Origin: a virus
DNA length: 30,591 nt
IMG/VR virus record: IMGVR_UViG_3300035698_004683
Coordinates: 1 to 30,591 of that record
Reading direction: 5' to 3' (one strand)
The position numbers were made by a program, and so were the translations under genes. Below, piece by piece: positions 19,784 to 27,548 of the stretch; the first letter of the stretch is position 1, and each line of letters starts with the position of its first letter. The notes under the pieces were generated by a model, which searched no databases, was not told the origin of the DNA, and was given only the letters and a program-made list of their open reading frames with translations.

Positions 19784-20164
19784 ATGAGCGAAACAAGCCA
19801 GAGAAAATTTGTGCGTCTGTTTCAGCCAAGATTTGCCGAGCTGGTGCAATCCGGAACGAAGCGCCAGACAATCCGCAAGACTCCAAAGAGAATGCCCAAA
19901 GCCGGCGACTTGATAGACTGCCGGATGTGGTCGGGAAAACCATACCGAAGCAAACAACATCACATTCGGGTTGACGAGATCCTAGAAGTTGTGACGGTTA
20001 AAATATCCGAAGGAACATCATATATCAATGGGATTTCGATGCCTTCTTTTCACCATGAAGATATTTTTGCAGAACAAGATGGGTTTTATGATTTCTGTGA
20101 CTTACTAGATTGGTTCAAAGAAAACCATTCACTGCCATTTGAGGGCATTTTGATACGCTGGTAA
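19784..20164 (+). CDS. ASCH-domain protein (126 aa)
   Basis: 'FQPRFAELVQSGTKRQTIRKTPKRMPKAGDLIDCRMWSG' matches the ASCH signature (F...F...v..G.K.qTiR......p..GD.i....). The rest alternates strands and ends with 'LPFEGILIRW', also typical. ASCH/YqfB-like proteins bind RNA or act on modified nucleosides; the activity of phage members is not established. GGAGAACATATAAA before the ATG is the ribosome site. Confidence 0.7.
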   Translation: MSETSQRKFVRLFQPRFAELVQSGTKRQTIRKTPKRMPKAGDLIDCRMWSGKPYRSKQHHIRVDEILEVVTVKISEGTSYINGISMPSFHHEDIFAEQDGFYDFCDLLDWFKENHSLPFEGILIRW

Positions 20165-20181
20165 AAAAGGAGAACAATAAA

Positions 20182-20406
20182 ATGGAATGGATATATGCTT
20201 ATTTTGCGGTGGGACTGTTTATGATGCTTGTCGTAATTGACGACAACCGGAAGAACGGCAAGAGTCTACAAAGTCTTGGCGGATGGTTCTTTATTTTGAT
20301 GATAATTTTCTGCGCCATCTGGCCAATTCCACTTATCTGGCAACCAATAAAAAACCTGTCAAAGCTACTATTGAAAGAGCGTTCTTTTGACAGAGACGAG
20401 GATTAA
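20182..20406 (+). CDS. Small membrane protein with two transmembrane helices (74 aa)
   Basis: Helix 1 at ~4-20 (IYAYFAVGLFMMLVVID) and helix 2 at ~34-55 (GWFFILMIIFCAIWPIPLIW) are joined by a basic loop (DNRKNGKS); the tail is charged (ERSFDRDED). AAAAAAGGAGAACAATAAA gives a strong ribosome site. Two-helix topology and charged C-terminus would suit a class II holin, but no endolysin is nearby, so the role stays open. Confidence 0.6.
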   Translation: MEWIYAYFAVGLFMMLVVIDDNRKNGKSLQSLGGWFFILMIIFCAIWPIPLIWQPIKNLSKLLLKERSFDRDED

Positions 20407-20409
20407 TTG

Positions 20410-20500
20410 TTGACACCATCCCCAAAACAATTTAAGTATTTAACCGTTCAGCAATGAACATTGTTCAAACCCTCTTTGGGAATAGGCTTTTAGATGAGCC
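20410..20500 (+). promoter_or_regulatory. Promoter and folded leader, or short RNA, upstream of the terminase operon
   Basis: TTGACA (20410-20415) is a perfect -35 whose -10 (TAAGTA, 20433-20438) is weak. Downstream, GTTCA-GCAA-TGAAC overlaps TGAACA-T-TGTTCA (20455-20467), so two hairpins exclude each other. GGCT...AGCC (20486-20500) forms a further hairpin before the terminator. The region could be an ~100-base RNA or an attenuator; GAACA also echoes the iterons at 10601. Confidence 0.4.
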
Positions 20501-20506
20501 AAAACA

Positions 20507-20544
20507 GATCCCCCCTTCACTGCGACCGGGGGATCAAGTTTTTT
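20507..20544 (+). terminator. Rho-independent terminator before the terminase genes
   Basis: GATCCCCC (20507-20514) pairs perfectly with GGGGGATC (20528-20535); AAG and six Ts follow. Loop of 13 bases. It closes the transcript containing the HNH/ASCH/membrane-protein genes and insulates the packaging operon. Confidence 0.8.
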
Positions 20545-20547
20545 AAA

Positions 20548-20578
20548 GATTGACTGAGCATCAAAATGGGCATAGACA
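20548..20578 (+). promoter_or_regulatory. Possible promoter for the terminase operon
   Basis: TTGACT (20550-20555) plus a 17-base spacer leads to TAGACA (20573-20578), a weak -10. The 13-mer GATTGACTGAGCA (20548-20560) is also found at the 5202 promoter, in the same place just after a terminator. The leader would be short, with GAAAGTTAATAA as a weak ribosome site before the ATG at 20600. Confidence 0.35.
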
Positions 20579-20599
20579 AATAATAACGAAAGTTAATAA

Positions 20600-21358
20600 A
20601 TGAAATGGTCAGATGAAAACTATGTAGAAGCTTACAGGTTATCACTTACGGGGATGACAGATAACAAGATAGGGCACGCCATAGGGGTCACGGCTGCCAC
20701 GTTTGTCAGTTGGAAGAAGAAATATCCGGCACTTAAAAAAGCGATAACACTTGCCCGCACCAAAAAGTCAAAGGCCGGAACCCGTGACGGCGGAATCACC
20801 CTTGATGAATTTATATTCGATAAGCTAGAACCCGAAACAAAAAAGACTTGGGACGAAATTAGCAAATATGACAAAGAGCCAAATGCAAAATATAAGCTGC
20901 GTGAGGTTTACGGAAACATGGCGATTGCGACACGCCAACACCTTTTTTTATATGCCCTTTATGCCTCTAATTTTCATGTTACAGAGGCTTGCAAAAAGGT
21001 AAACATATCAAGGGGCACATACGATAACTGGCGCTTCAATGACAAAAACTTCGATGCGCTGGTAAAAGAGATCGAGCAAATCAAAAAGGACTTTTTCGAG
21101 AATGGGCTGGTTGAGTTAGTAGACAAGGGCCACGCGCCGGCCGTGATATTTGCAAATCGAACCTACAATAAGGACCGGGGATACGGTGACAAGTTAGAGA
21201 TTGAGCACGGCGGAAGCATAGACCACCGCCATGTTGTTTCGATGAAGGAGCTTGATTTACCGCTGGCTACACGTCGTGTGATATTGGACGCAATGCGAAA
21301 GATCAGAGTGCAAGACATGGAACCCAGCGAAAACAGAATTGGAACACTGGCGAATTAA
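20600..21358 (+). CDS. terS: Terminase small subunit-like DNA-binding protein
   Basis: 252 residues with two helix-turn-helix segments: ~8-40 (EAYRLSLTGMTDNKIGHAIG ... TFVSWKKKYP) and ~112-140 (NFHVTEACKKVNISRGTYDN). Both read like the terminase small subunit pattern '...a..ig.s..t...W'. 'APAVIFANRTYNKDRGYGDK' matches a C-terminal motif seen in many such proteins ('FlLKn..p..y+dk'). It lies two genes before the large subunit. It would recognise the packaging site and feed DNA to the motor. A role as another DNA-binding packaging protein is possible. Confidence 0.75.
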   Translation: MKWSDENYVEAYRLSLTGMTDNKIGHAIGVTAATFVSWKKKYPALKKAITLARTKKSKAGTRDGGITLDEFIFDKLEPETKKTWDEISKYDKEPNAKYKLREVYGNMAIATRQHLFLYALYASNFHVTEACKKVNISRGTYDNWRFNDKNFDALVKEIEQIKKDFFENGLVELVDKGHAPAVIFANRTYNKDRGYGDKLEIEHGGSIDHRHVVSMKELDLPLATRRVILDAMRKIRVQDMEPSENRIGTLAN

Positions 21359-21375
21359 ACAAAAAAGGATAAATT

Positions 21376-21594
21376 ATGGACGAGAAAACAATGATTGATA
21401 AATTTGAAATAGCAAAGCTGAAATTGGAACCGGACGAAGTATTGGTTTTCAAGACACCGGACTTACTCGACGAAGATGAAATAGATAAATTTTGCGAAAC
21501 ACTCAGAGAGGTTCTGCCGGACTGTATGAGTGAAAGCTGTCTTATCTTAAACGGAGACATTGAAATTTCTATAATATCTAAAACAGCAGATTAA
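21376..21594 (+). CDS. Small acidic hypothetical protein between terminase genes (72 aa)
   Basis: AAAAAAGGATAAATT precedes the ATG. 'LKLEPDEVLVFKTPDLLDED' then 'EIDKFCETLREVLPD' and 'SCLILNGDIEISII' gives a beta-alpha-beta pattern resembling a recurring small phage family ('gd.vv.k.p..ls.e....l...l......lvl..g.d'). Function unknown. Confidence 0.6.
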   Translation: MDEKTMIDKFEIAKLKLEPDEVLVFKTPDLLDEDEIDKFCETLREVLPDCMSESCLILNGDIEISIISKTAD

Positions 21595-21602
21595 TCATTA
21601 AT

Positions 21603-23042
21603 ATGGCCGGGGAATCAGACATAAGATTTGACGAGATAGAGTTGATTCGATCTGTCTGCCATGAAAGCTTTTATGATTTTGTTGTCGAGTTTTGGGATGT
21701 AGTGATTCCGGATGACCCTGTTTGGAATTGGCACATTGAATATTTATGCAGCGAGATCCAGATTGCGGTAGAGAGGGTATTTCGACGCGAACCAAAACTT
21801 TATGATCTGGTGATAAACGTTCCGCCCGGATCGACCAAAAGCACGATAGTCTCAAGAATGTTGCTGCCTTGGTGTTGGACCCGCAAGCCTTGGATCAGGA
21901 TGATTAACTCGTCTTATGAGTGGACGCTGGCAGCCGGATTTTCAAGACACGCACGGGACATTATTACCTGTCCAAAGTATCAGTCTGCATTTGGGCCGAT
22001 GATTCTGAGAGAGGACCAGAATACAAAAGACCACTTCATAAATGACAAAAAGGGCGAAAGAATCGCAACCGGAACGAGGGGGGCACTAGGCAGGCACGGC
22101 GACATTTTGGGCATTGACGATCCCATTGACCCGAAAGGCGTAAAGAGTGAAGCGCTAATCAACGCAGCAAACACATTTATATTTGAAACGCTATTTAACC
22201 GAAAAACAAACTCAGCGGTATCGCTCGTCATACTGGTTCAACAAAGACTTCATCAAAATGATGCTACGGGGCAAATGCTCGAACGGATGAAGGGCAACGT
22301 AAAACACATATGCTTGCCTGCCGAAGTTGAGGACGGACCCAAACCCGCACGGCTCAGGAGAAAATACAGAGATGGTTTGCTAGATCCGATTAGGTTATCA
22401 AGGAAAATACTTGCTCAGAAAATGGACGCGTTGAAAGAATACGGATACGCGGCACAATACCGACAAAGCCCGGTCCCTCCCGGCGGTGGAATGTTCAAGG
22501 TTGATAGGATGATTGCCGACACTTCGCCTATCCCGCCGTTGTCATGGCTTGAGATTACACGGTATTGGGATAAGGCCGGAACTGACGGTGGCGGAGACTA
22601 CACGGTCGGGGCCAAAATGGGAAAAGATGTTAATGGCCGTTATTGGGTTCTTGACATTATTCGTGACCAGTGGGATAGTGCGGAAAGGGAAAGTATTATA
22701 AAGTCAACAGCGGAGGCAGACGGCAGAAAAGTAGTGGTCGGGGTAGAACAGGAACCGGGAAGCGGCGGCAAGGAAAGCGCACAGAACACGGTGAACAATT
22801 TAGCGGGGTGGAAATGTTATATCGACAAGGTTGTGATGAACAAGCCCGATAAGGCCGACCCGTTCTCAACTCAAGTCAATGCAGGAAACGTAAGATATGA
22901 AGCAAAAAGAGAATGGATTCCAAAGCTCATTGATGAAATGCGCTTTTTCCCGTTCTCGACAAACGATGACCAGGTTGACGCTTTATCAGGTGGATTTAAT
23001 TACTTAACAAGGCCGAAAAAATTAGTCGGCGCATTATTTTAA
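21603..23042 (+). CDS. terL: Terminase large subunit (packaging ATPase/nuclease)
   Basis: 479 residues. ATPase half: variant Walker A VPPGSTKST (73-81, in the position of the usual PPRHGKS), Walker B ILGIDD (168-173), coupling motif LVQQRLHQNDATG (211-223). Nuclease half (RNase H-like): D323 in 'RYWDKAGT', E382 region in 'VEQEPGSGG', and D456/D459 in 'NDDQVDALSG'. This is the motor that cuts concatemers and pumps DNA into the head through the portal, which follows. The order terS-terL-portal-MuF is canonical. No strong ribosome site precedes the ATG at 21603. Confidence 0.93.
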   Translation: MAGESDIRFDEIELIRSVCHESFYDFVVEFWDVVIPDDPVWNWHIEYLCSEIQIAVERVFRREPKLYDLVINVPPGSTKSTIVSRMLLPWCWTRKPWIRMINSSYEWTLAAGFSRHARDIITCPKYQSAFGPMILREDQNTKDHFINDKKGERIATGTRGALGRHGDILGIDDPIDPKGVKSEALINAANTFIFETLFNRKTNSAVSLVILVQQRLHQNDATGQMLERMKGNVKHICLPAEVEDGPKPARLRRKYRDGLLDPIRLSRKILAQKMDALKEYGYAAQYRQSPVPPGGGMFKVDRMIADTSPIPPLSWLEITRYWDKAGTDGGGDYTVGAKMGKDVNGRYWVLDIIRDQWDSAERESIIKSTAEADGRKVVVGVEQEPGSGGKESAQNTVNNLAGWKCYIDKVVMNKPDKADPFSTQVNAGNVRYEAKREWIPKLIDEMRFFPFSTNDDQVDALSGGFNYLTRPKKLVGALF

Positions 23043-23056
23043 AAAAAAGAAATAAC

Positions 23057-24499
23057 ATGAGTGACAAAGAAAAAACAGACAAACAAGATTTATTGCTGCA
23101 AAACATGGCACATAGGCTTATTGATAATGCTATTACGACACGATCAGAGCTATTGAAAAAGCTGATTGATAAGAAGCGCGACATTGACCAAGAGGCGGGG
23201 TATCCATCCACGCTTGATCTGTCGGATTATCAGATAATTTATGACCGTGAAGGAATTGGGACGCGGGTAGTTGACTTTTTCCCGGAGGAAAGCTGGCAGG
23301 ATGACCCTGAAATATTCGAGACAGAAGACCCAAAGGACGAAACAAAATTTGAAAATGATTGGGAGGAATTTGAGAAAGCCCGAAACGCCTATCATTTTTT
23401 ATGGCGGATTGATATGCTTTCGGGAATTGGCAGGTTTGGAATATTATTGATTGGATTTGACGACGGGGCAGACCTAAGTAAGCCGGTTGACGGGATTGAC
23501 GGGCAAGGGAAAAGGAAAGAGGGATCAAAAAAAGAGCATAAAGTTCTCTTCTTAAAGCCATATCAGGAAACATTTGTAAAAGTAAAAACACGAGAGAAGG
23601 ACATAAAAAACCCTCGTTACGGAATGCCCACCGCATACACATTGAATCAAGAAACCGTTACAACCGACGCAGTAATCGCCGGAACAACAAAGCAGACAGA
23701 AACCATTGTTCACTGGCACAGAGTTTTACACGTAGCAGACAATCGGAAGAACTCTGACATTTACGGCATTCCCAGAATGCAAACCGTATTCAACAGGCTG
23801 TATGATTTAAGAAAGATATTGGGCGGCGCGGGTGAAATGTTCTGGCTAGGCGGCTTTCCGGGAATCTCATTTGAAACACAGGCGGGGGCCGAGGGCGCAA
23901 CGATCGACTCTGATGCAATGCAAGAGGTGATTGACAAATACATGAACACAATGCAGCGTTATATTGCAACGTCTGGATTGACGGCGAAATCCCTTGCTCC
24001 AAACATTGTCGGCCCGGCTGAACATTATGATACAAATATCAAAGCAATAGCATTATCAATTGGTGTGCCATATCGAGTATTTGCCGGAACTGAAGAGGGA
24101 AAGCTAGCGGGCGGCCAAGACTTAAAAGGGCTCCAGCAGAGAATTAAAAAGCGCAACAACAGATATGTAACGCCGCTGATTATCAGGTCATTTATTGATC
24201 GACTGATTGCAGCCGGAACACTCACCGAACCGGCAGAAGAAAACGGCTATACGGTTAAATGGCCAGATCGAGAAGTCACAAGTGACCTAGAACGCGCCGA
24301 AGTTGCAGCCAAGATAACCGACGCGATGGCAAAATATGTTACGACTGGTGCGGATGCGTTAATGGTCCCAATGGATTACTTAACAAAGATAATCGGGTTG
24401 TCCGACAGCGAAGCAAAGGCAATCGTGAAAGCGACGGGCGCAATGATTAAAGAAGAGGTCGATGAAATAATTGACGTTGAAGTAGAAATCGAAGAATAA
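23057..24499 (+). CDS. Portal protein (DUF1073 type)
   Basis: 480 residues starting after terL. Features of the DUF1073 portal group: 'YQIIYDREGIGTRVVDFFPEESW', 'WRIDMLSGIGRFGILLIGF', 'HWHRVLHVADN', 'LGGAGEMFWLGGFPGISFE', and 'ALSIGVPYRVFAGTEEGKLA' followed by the C-terminal stem helices. It forms the dodecameric channel at one head vertex. The C-terminus is very acidic. Proteins of this group are sometimes labelled 'anti-CBASS Acb1 family' in databases, but the paired HxT motifs of the phosphodiesterase are not visible here. Confidence 0.85.
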   Translation: MSDKEKTDKQDLLLQNMAHRLIDNAITTRSELLKKLIDKKRDIDQEAGYPSTLDLSDYQIIYDREGIGTRVVDFFPEESWQDDPEIFETEDPKDETKFENDWEEFEKARNAYHFLWRIDMLSGIGRFGILLIGFDDGADLSKPVDGIDGQGKRKEGSKKEHKVLFLKPYQETFVKVKTREKDIKNPRYGMPTAYTLNQETVTTDAVIAGTTKQTETIVHWHRVLHVADNRKNSDIYGIPRMQTVFNRLYDLRKILGGAGEMFWLGGFPGISFETQAGAEGATIDSDAMQEVIDKYMNTMQRYIATSGLTAKSLAPNIVGPAEHYDTNIKAIALSIGVPYRVFAGTEEGKLAGGQDLKGLQQRIKKRNNRYVTPLIIRSFIDRLIAAGTLTEPAEENGYTVKWPDREVTSDLERAEVAAKITDAMAKYVTTGADALMVPMDYLTKIIGLSDSEAKAIVKATGAMIKEEVDEIIDVEVEIEE

Positions 24500-24518
24500 A
24501 AAATGAAAGGACTAGAAA

Positions 24519-24797
24519 ATGTTAGGCGATAAAGAAAAAACGGAGGCAGAATATCCAGCGTTTCCGTGTGAAACCAGAACAAATGACGGAGGATACAGTA
24601 TGTTCTCTGGCATGACGCTATTAGATTATTTCGCGGCGCAAGCATTGCAGGGAATATTAAGCTCTGATGTGATTGTGAAAGAAATGACAGGCGATGAATT
24701 AAGGAACGAGCCGATATGTGAACACGCGGCAGCAACGGCATACAACATGGCCGAGAGAATGATAATCGAAAAACTAAAAAGGGAAGAAACAAAATGA
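24519..24797 (+). CDS. Conserved phage hypothetical, 'GMTLLDYFAAQAL' family (92 aa)
   Basis: 'GGYSMFSGMTLLDYFAAQALQGIL' and 'AATAYNMAERMIIEKLK' are the two halves of a widespread small phage protein (pattern 'GMtlRDyFAaqaL... AY..AdaMl..R'). The family is unassigned. GAAAGGACTAGAAA is the ribosome site. It is usually an early-type gene; here it is in the head module. The stop overlaps the lipoprotein start (ATGA). Confidence 0.65.
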   Translation: MLGDKEKTEAEYPAFPCETRTNDGGYSMFSGMTLLDYFAAQALQGILSSDVIVKEMTGDELRNEPICEHAAATAYNMAERMIIEKLKREETK

Positions 24798-25267
24798 AAA
24801 ATAGATTAATGATAGTTATGGCGACCATCGCCGCAATGATGCTTGGCTGTGCCACGCTACAATCACCAGAGGCAAAGGTAATCGGCAAAATAGTTTTGCG
24901 CCGCGCGGTGTTTGAGCTTGTTCACAATAACCCGACAATAAAGGCACCTATCGCACTGATGGCAGCGACATTGGATGTAATTGATGACTTCACCCCGACC
25001 GGGCTGGATAATGCGCTCAAGGCCGTTTTGTCAGATTTGGTTTTAACCAGTCGAGACAGGCGCGACTTGCGAGACATTAAAGACCTTATTGTATCGGGAT
25101 ACGCGAGGGTATTCCCAAGTATAAGCCCGCACGTATCAGACGCGGCGGCAGTAGTCAGTGCTTTATCCGATGCTCTAAAAGACGGAATCTCAGAAGTTCC
25201 GGCCTCCGGTCCATCAGGCAAAGGCTTTGAAGTTGAAGTCAATGGCGGTGTAATTGTAATCGAATAA
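24794..25267 (+). CDS. Phage lipoprotein with signal peptide (157 aa)
   Basis: Basic start (MKNR), hydrophobic core (LMIVMATIAAMM) and lipobox MLGC with Cys19 give a clear lipoprotein signal peptide; the mature part begins CATLQSPEAK. The rest is mostly helical (IVLRRAVFELVHNNP, LDVIDDFTPTGLDNALKAVL), and ends in a short beta segment (FEVEVNGGVIVIE). Signal peptidase II would anchor it in a membrane of the infected cell. Phage lipoproteins are known as superinfection-exclusion or spanin components, but nothing here picks one. It sits oddly between portal and head morphogenesis genes. Confidence 0.7.
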   Translation: MKNRLMIVMATIAAMMLGCATLQSPEAKVIGKIVLRRAVFELVHNNPTIKAPIALMAATLDVIDDFTPTGLDNALKAVLSDLVLTSRDRRDLRDIKDLIVSGYARVFPSISPHVSDAAAVVSALSDALKDGISEVPASGPSGKGFEVEVNGGVIVIE

Positions 25268-25268
25268 T

Positions 25269-26147
25269 ATGCCAACTGCATTACAATTTGACCCGTCGAG
25301 AACGACCACGCTGAGGCGTCAGTTTATGGCTGACGTCCAGCGTCGTTCAAAACGGCTGAGAAAGGACGTTAAGAACGCGGTTGACAAACTGGACGTATTC
25401 GGATTGAAACCGCGCCCGTTGCTTAAATTTAACTCCTTAACGCTCAATCTTGAGTCAAAGCAATACGAGTTTGACACAGATGCTAGAAAGATAACCTCTT
25501 TCAACGCATGGATAAAAGAACAATCAGATAAAAGAATGCTTCGCGTTGTCGATGTAGCGGGCCAACCTATTTCACTTGAATCACCCTACGATAAATACAT
25601 TGAGTCAGCTTACAAGCGGGGGCTGGTTCGCGGATATACTGATTCTAAGATTGGGCTGTTGCTCGATCATCCAGAATTTTATGAGGCGAGCAAAGAAGAG
25701 TTTTTGCGTTCTGCCTTCACTGCGGGAGAATCATTTTCAAAGGTTCAATTGCTGGCAACTCGTGTATTTGAGGACATGCAGGGATTCACCTCTGCCGTAT
25801 CTCAAGACGCGAATAGAATTTTATCAGAGGGATTAATTCGCGGCGACGGAGCGCTGGAAATTTCACGAGCACTTGACAAGCAGATTAATTTCAGAACAAA
25901 GCAACGGGCGCTGGCAATTGCCCGAACGGAAACAATCAGGGCACACGCCGAGGGACAGCTGGACGCCTTTGAAAGATTGGGCGTGGCTCAAGTAGGATTG
26001 ATGGCCGAATTTTTAACGGCGGGGGACGATCGAGTATGTCAGGTTTGCCAAAGTCTTGAAGGCCAAGTATTTACGGTTGAAGAGGCGCGCGGGATTATTC
26101 CAGTCCACCCAAATTGTCGTTGCGCGTGGATACCATTCATCAAATAA
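25269..26147 (+). CDS. Phage head morphogenesis protein (SPP1 gp7 / MuF type)
   Basis: 292 residues. The C-terminal domain has 'FRTKQRALAIARTETIRAHAEG', then 'AGDDRVCQVCQSLEGQVFTV' (C257, C260) and 'IPVHPNCRCAWIPF' (H280, C283, C285), the signature of the phage Mu F/SPP1 gp7 family. These minor head proteins bind the portal and some are carried into the cell with DNA. The N-terminal half is helical with a coiled portion. The position just downstream of the portal is the usual one. Confidence 0.88.
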   Translation: MPTALQFDPSRTTTLRRQFMADVQRRSKRLRKDVKNAVDKLDVFGLKPRPLLKFNSLTLNLESKQYEFDTDARKITSFNAWIKEQSDKRMLRVVDVAGQPISLESPYDKYIESAYKRGLVRGYTDSKIGLLLDHPEFYEASKEEFLRSAFTAGESFSKVQLLATRVFEDMQGFTSAVSQDANRILSEGLIRGDGALEISRALDKQINFRTKQRALAIARTETIRAHAEGQLDAFERLGVAQVGLMAEFLTAGDDRVCQVCQSLEGQVFTVEEARGIIPVHPNCRCAWIPFIK

Positions 26148-26192
26148 CAATTTTTTCGACAGAAACAAAATCCGAACCTAAACAAAAAACAT

Positions 26193-27233
26193 ATGGATAC
26201 CAATGAACGCCGAAAAAGAGTAGCAGAAATTAAAAAAACAAATCCAGATTGGGGAAGGCAAAGAATATCAGAACATCTAGGGGCGCCACCATCCAACATA
26301 CAAAGAGATTTAGAATGGCTTAAAAAACAGAAGGAAGAAGAGGAAAAGACTGAGAGCGAATTTGAACTTACTGATTTTATACCAGATCGAGAGGTTTCTG
26401 TTGAGAAAATTGTTGCGATTAGGAAGGCTGAATTTGCACAGAGAATGGTTGCGGAAGAGGCTAGAAAACTTGTCAATATCCGCGTAAAAATAGACGGGCC
26501 AATTGGCATTTGTCATTTTGGAGATCCACACATTGATGATCCTGGCTGTGATATTGCAAAGATTGAAAGTGTTGCAAGGATTGTCAGAGAGACACCGGGA
26601 TTATTTGCCTCTAATATAGGCGATATGAACAATAACTGGATTGGTCGATTGTCGGCACTTCACGCAAAGCAAAGCACGACCGCAAAAATGGCGTGGAAAC
26701 TGGTCGAGTGGATGTTTGGATTGTGCGATTGGCTTTATTTAGTCGGCGGCAATCACGACGCATGGAGCGGGGACAGGAACATTTTAGACTGGATGGCTGC
26801 GGGACAGGCGGGGTTTTACGATGAAAGGCAGGTCAGGGTATGTCTCAACTTTCCCAATGGCCATAGTGTGCGAATTAACGCCCGTCACAACTGGAAGGGA
26901 TACTCTATCTACAATGACATTCACGGCCAATTAAGGGCCGCAAAGTTTGGGTGGAGAGATCATTTATTGGTTGGGGGCCATAAGCATATTTCAGGATATG
27001 GATTGCTTAAAGACCCAATGACCGGGTTGATTTCCCATTTGTTGCAGGTCGCGTCATTTAAGACGTATGATGATTACGCCGCAACGATCGGCGCGGACGA
27101 TAAGAATTTTTCATGTTGTCCGGTTACGGTGATAAATCCGAAACTGCCAGAAACCGACGCCGATATGATTCACGTATTTTACGGGCCAGAACAAGCCGCC
27201 GAGTATCTAACATGGGCGAGAAGTCGAAAATGA
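26193..27233 (+). CDS. Helix-turn-helix fused to calcineurin-like metallophosphoesterase
   Basis: 346 residues. Residues ~1-45 form an HTH (KRVAEIKKTNPDWGRQRISE ... PSNIQRDLEWL), then a charged linker, then a metallophosphoesterase from ~100: D111-x-H113 (GDPHIDD), D144 (NIGDMNNN), N187-H188-D189 (GGNHDAW), H231 (ARHNW) and G-G-H263-K-H265 (GGHKHISGY). All metal ligands are present, so it should be active, probably on DNA, RNA or a nucleotide. It lies in the head module after the MuF gene without a good ribosome site. The substrate is unknown; the HTH points to nucleic acid. Confidence 0.85.
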   Translation: MDTNERRKRVAEIKKTNPDWGRQRISEHLGAPPSNIQRDLEWLKKQKEEEEKTESEFELTDFIPDREVSVEKIVAIRKAEFAQRMVAEEARKLVNIRVKIDGPIGICHFGDPHIDDPGCDIAKIESVARIVRETPGLFASNIGDMNNNWIGRLSALHAKQSTTAKMAWKLVEWMFGLCDWLYLVGGNHDAWSGDRNILDWMAAGQAGFYDERQVRVCLNFPNGHSVRINARHNWKGYSIYNDIHGQLRAAKFGWRDHLLVGGHKHISGYGLLKDPMTGLISHLLQVASFKTYDDYAATIGADDKNFSCCPVTVINPKLPETDADMIHVFYGPEQAAEYLTWARSRK

Positions 27234-27394
27234 AACCACCGCCGACAGACCATCTAAACGGAGGTGTATTTTTTGACAAAGACCCGCCGATTGAGGTGAG
27301 TATATTCAAAGTGCCGGTGTTTTGGATTGGTTTTATATGCGGGGCAACAAGTTTGGCAATTGTAGTGTTGACATTCAAGGCACTTTTAACCTAG
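27230..27394 (+). CDS. Small single-pass membrane protein (54 aa)
   Basis: ATG at 27230 overlaps the phosphoesterase stop (ATGA); an in-frame ATG at 27212 would add six residues. A polar N-terminus (PPPTDHLNGG) is followed by one transmembrane helix at ~29-50 (PVFWIGFICGATSLAIVVLT). The tail is only a few residues. Its next neighbour is another tiny membrane protein, so the two may form a pair, perhaps a pinholin or superinfection-type system; this is conjecture. Confidence 0.55.
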   Translation: MKPPPTDHLNGGVFFDKDPPIEVSIFKVPVFWIGFICGATSLAIVVLTFKALLT

Positions 27395-27416
27395 ATTATA
27401 ATTCAGGACACGAGCA

Positions 27417-27548
27417 ATGGAAATAACAATTGAAGCGGCGGCTATTATATTCTGGTTTGCTATGCTTTTTTCAGTCGCTGCGGTCGGCATTTGGAGGCTT
27501 GCTAAAAACTGGATGAGAAATAAAATAGACGAGATTATTTGGCGATGA
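27417..27548 (+). CDS. Small single-pass membrane protein (43 aa)
   Basis: One transmembrane helix at ~7-28 (AAAIIFWFAMLFSVAAVGIW) follows an acidic N-terminus, and a basic/amphipathic tail (RLAKNWMRNKIDEI) follows it. Positively charged residues after the helix predict the N-terminus outside. The end overlaps the next start (ATGA). CACGAGCA precedes the ATG, a poor ribosome site. Function unknown; see neighbour. Confidence 0.5.
   Translation: MEITIEAAAIIFWFAMLFSVAAVGIWRLAKNWMRNKIDEIIWR

Noticed and set aside
20182-20406. Firm holin call for the two-helix protein
   Set aside because: Topology allows it, but no endolysin or spanin gene is near and there is no family signature, so only a membrane protein is claimed.
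23057-24499. Anti-CBASS (Acb1) function of the DUF1073 protein
   Set aside because: The label is attached to this family in databases, but the paired HxT catalytic motifs are not visible and position and length fit a portal.
23133-24888. Long - strand frames (169 and 170 codons) opposite the portal and its neighbours
   Set aside because: They mirror the portal and downstream coding sequences, have shadow-like composition and no motif; all recognised genes run on the + strand.
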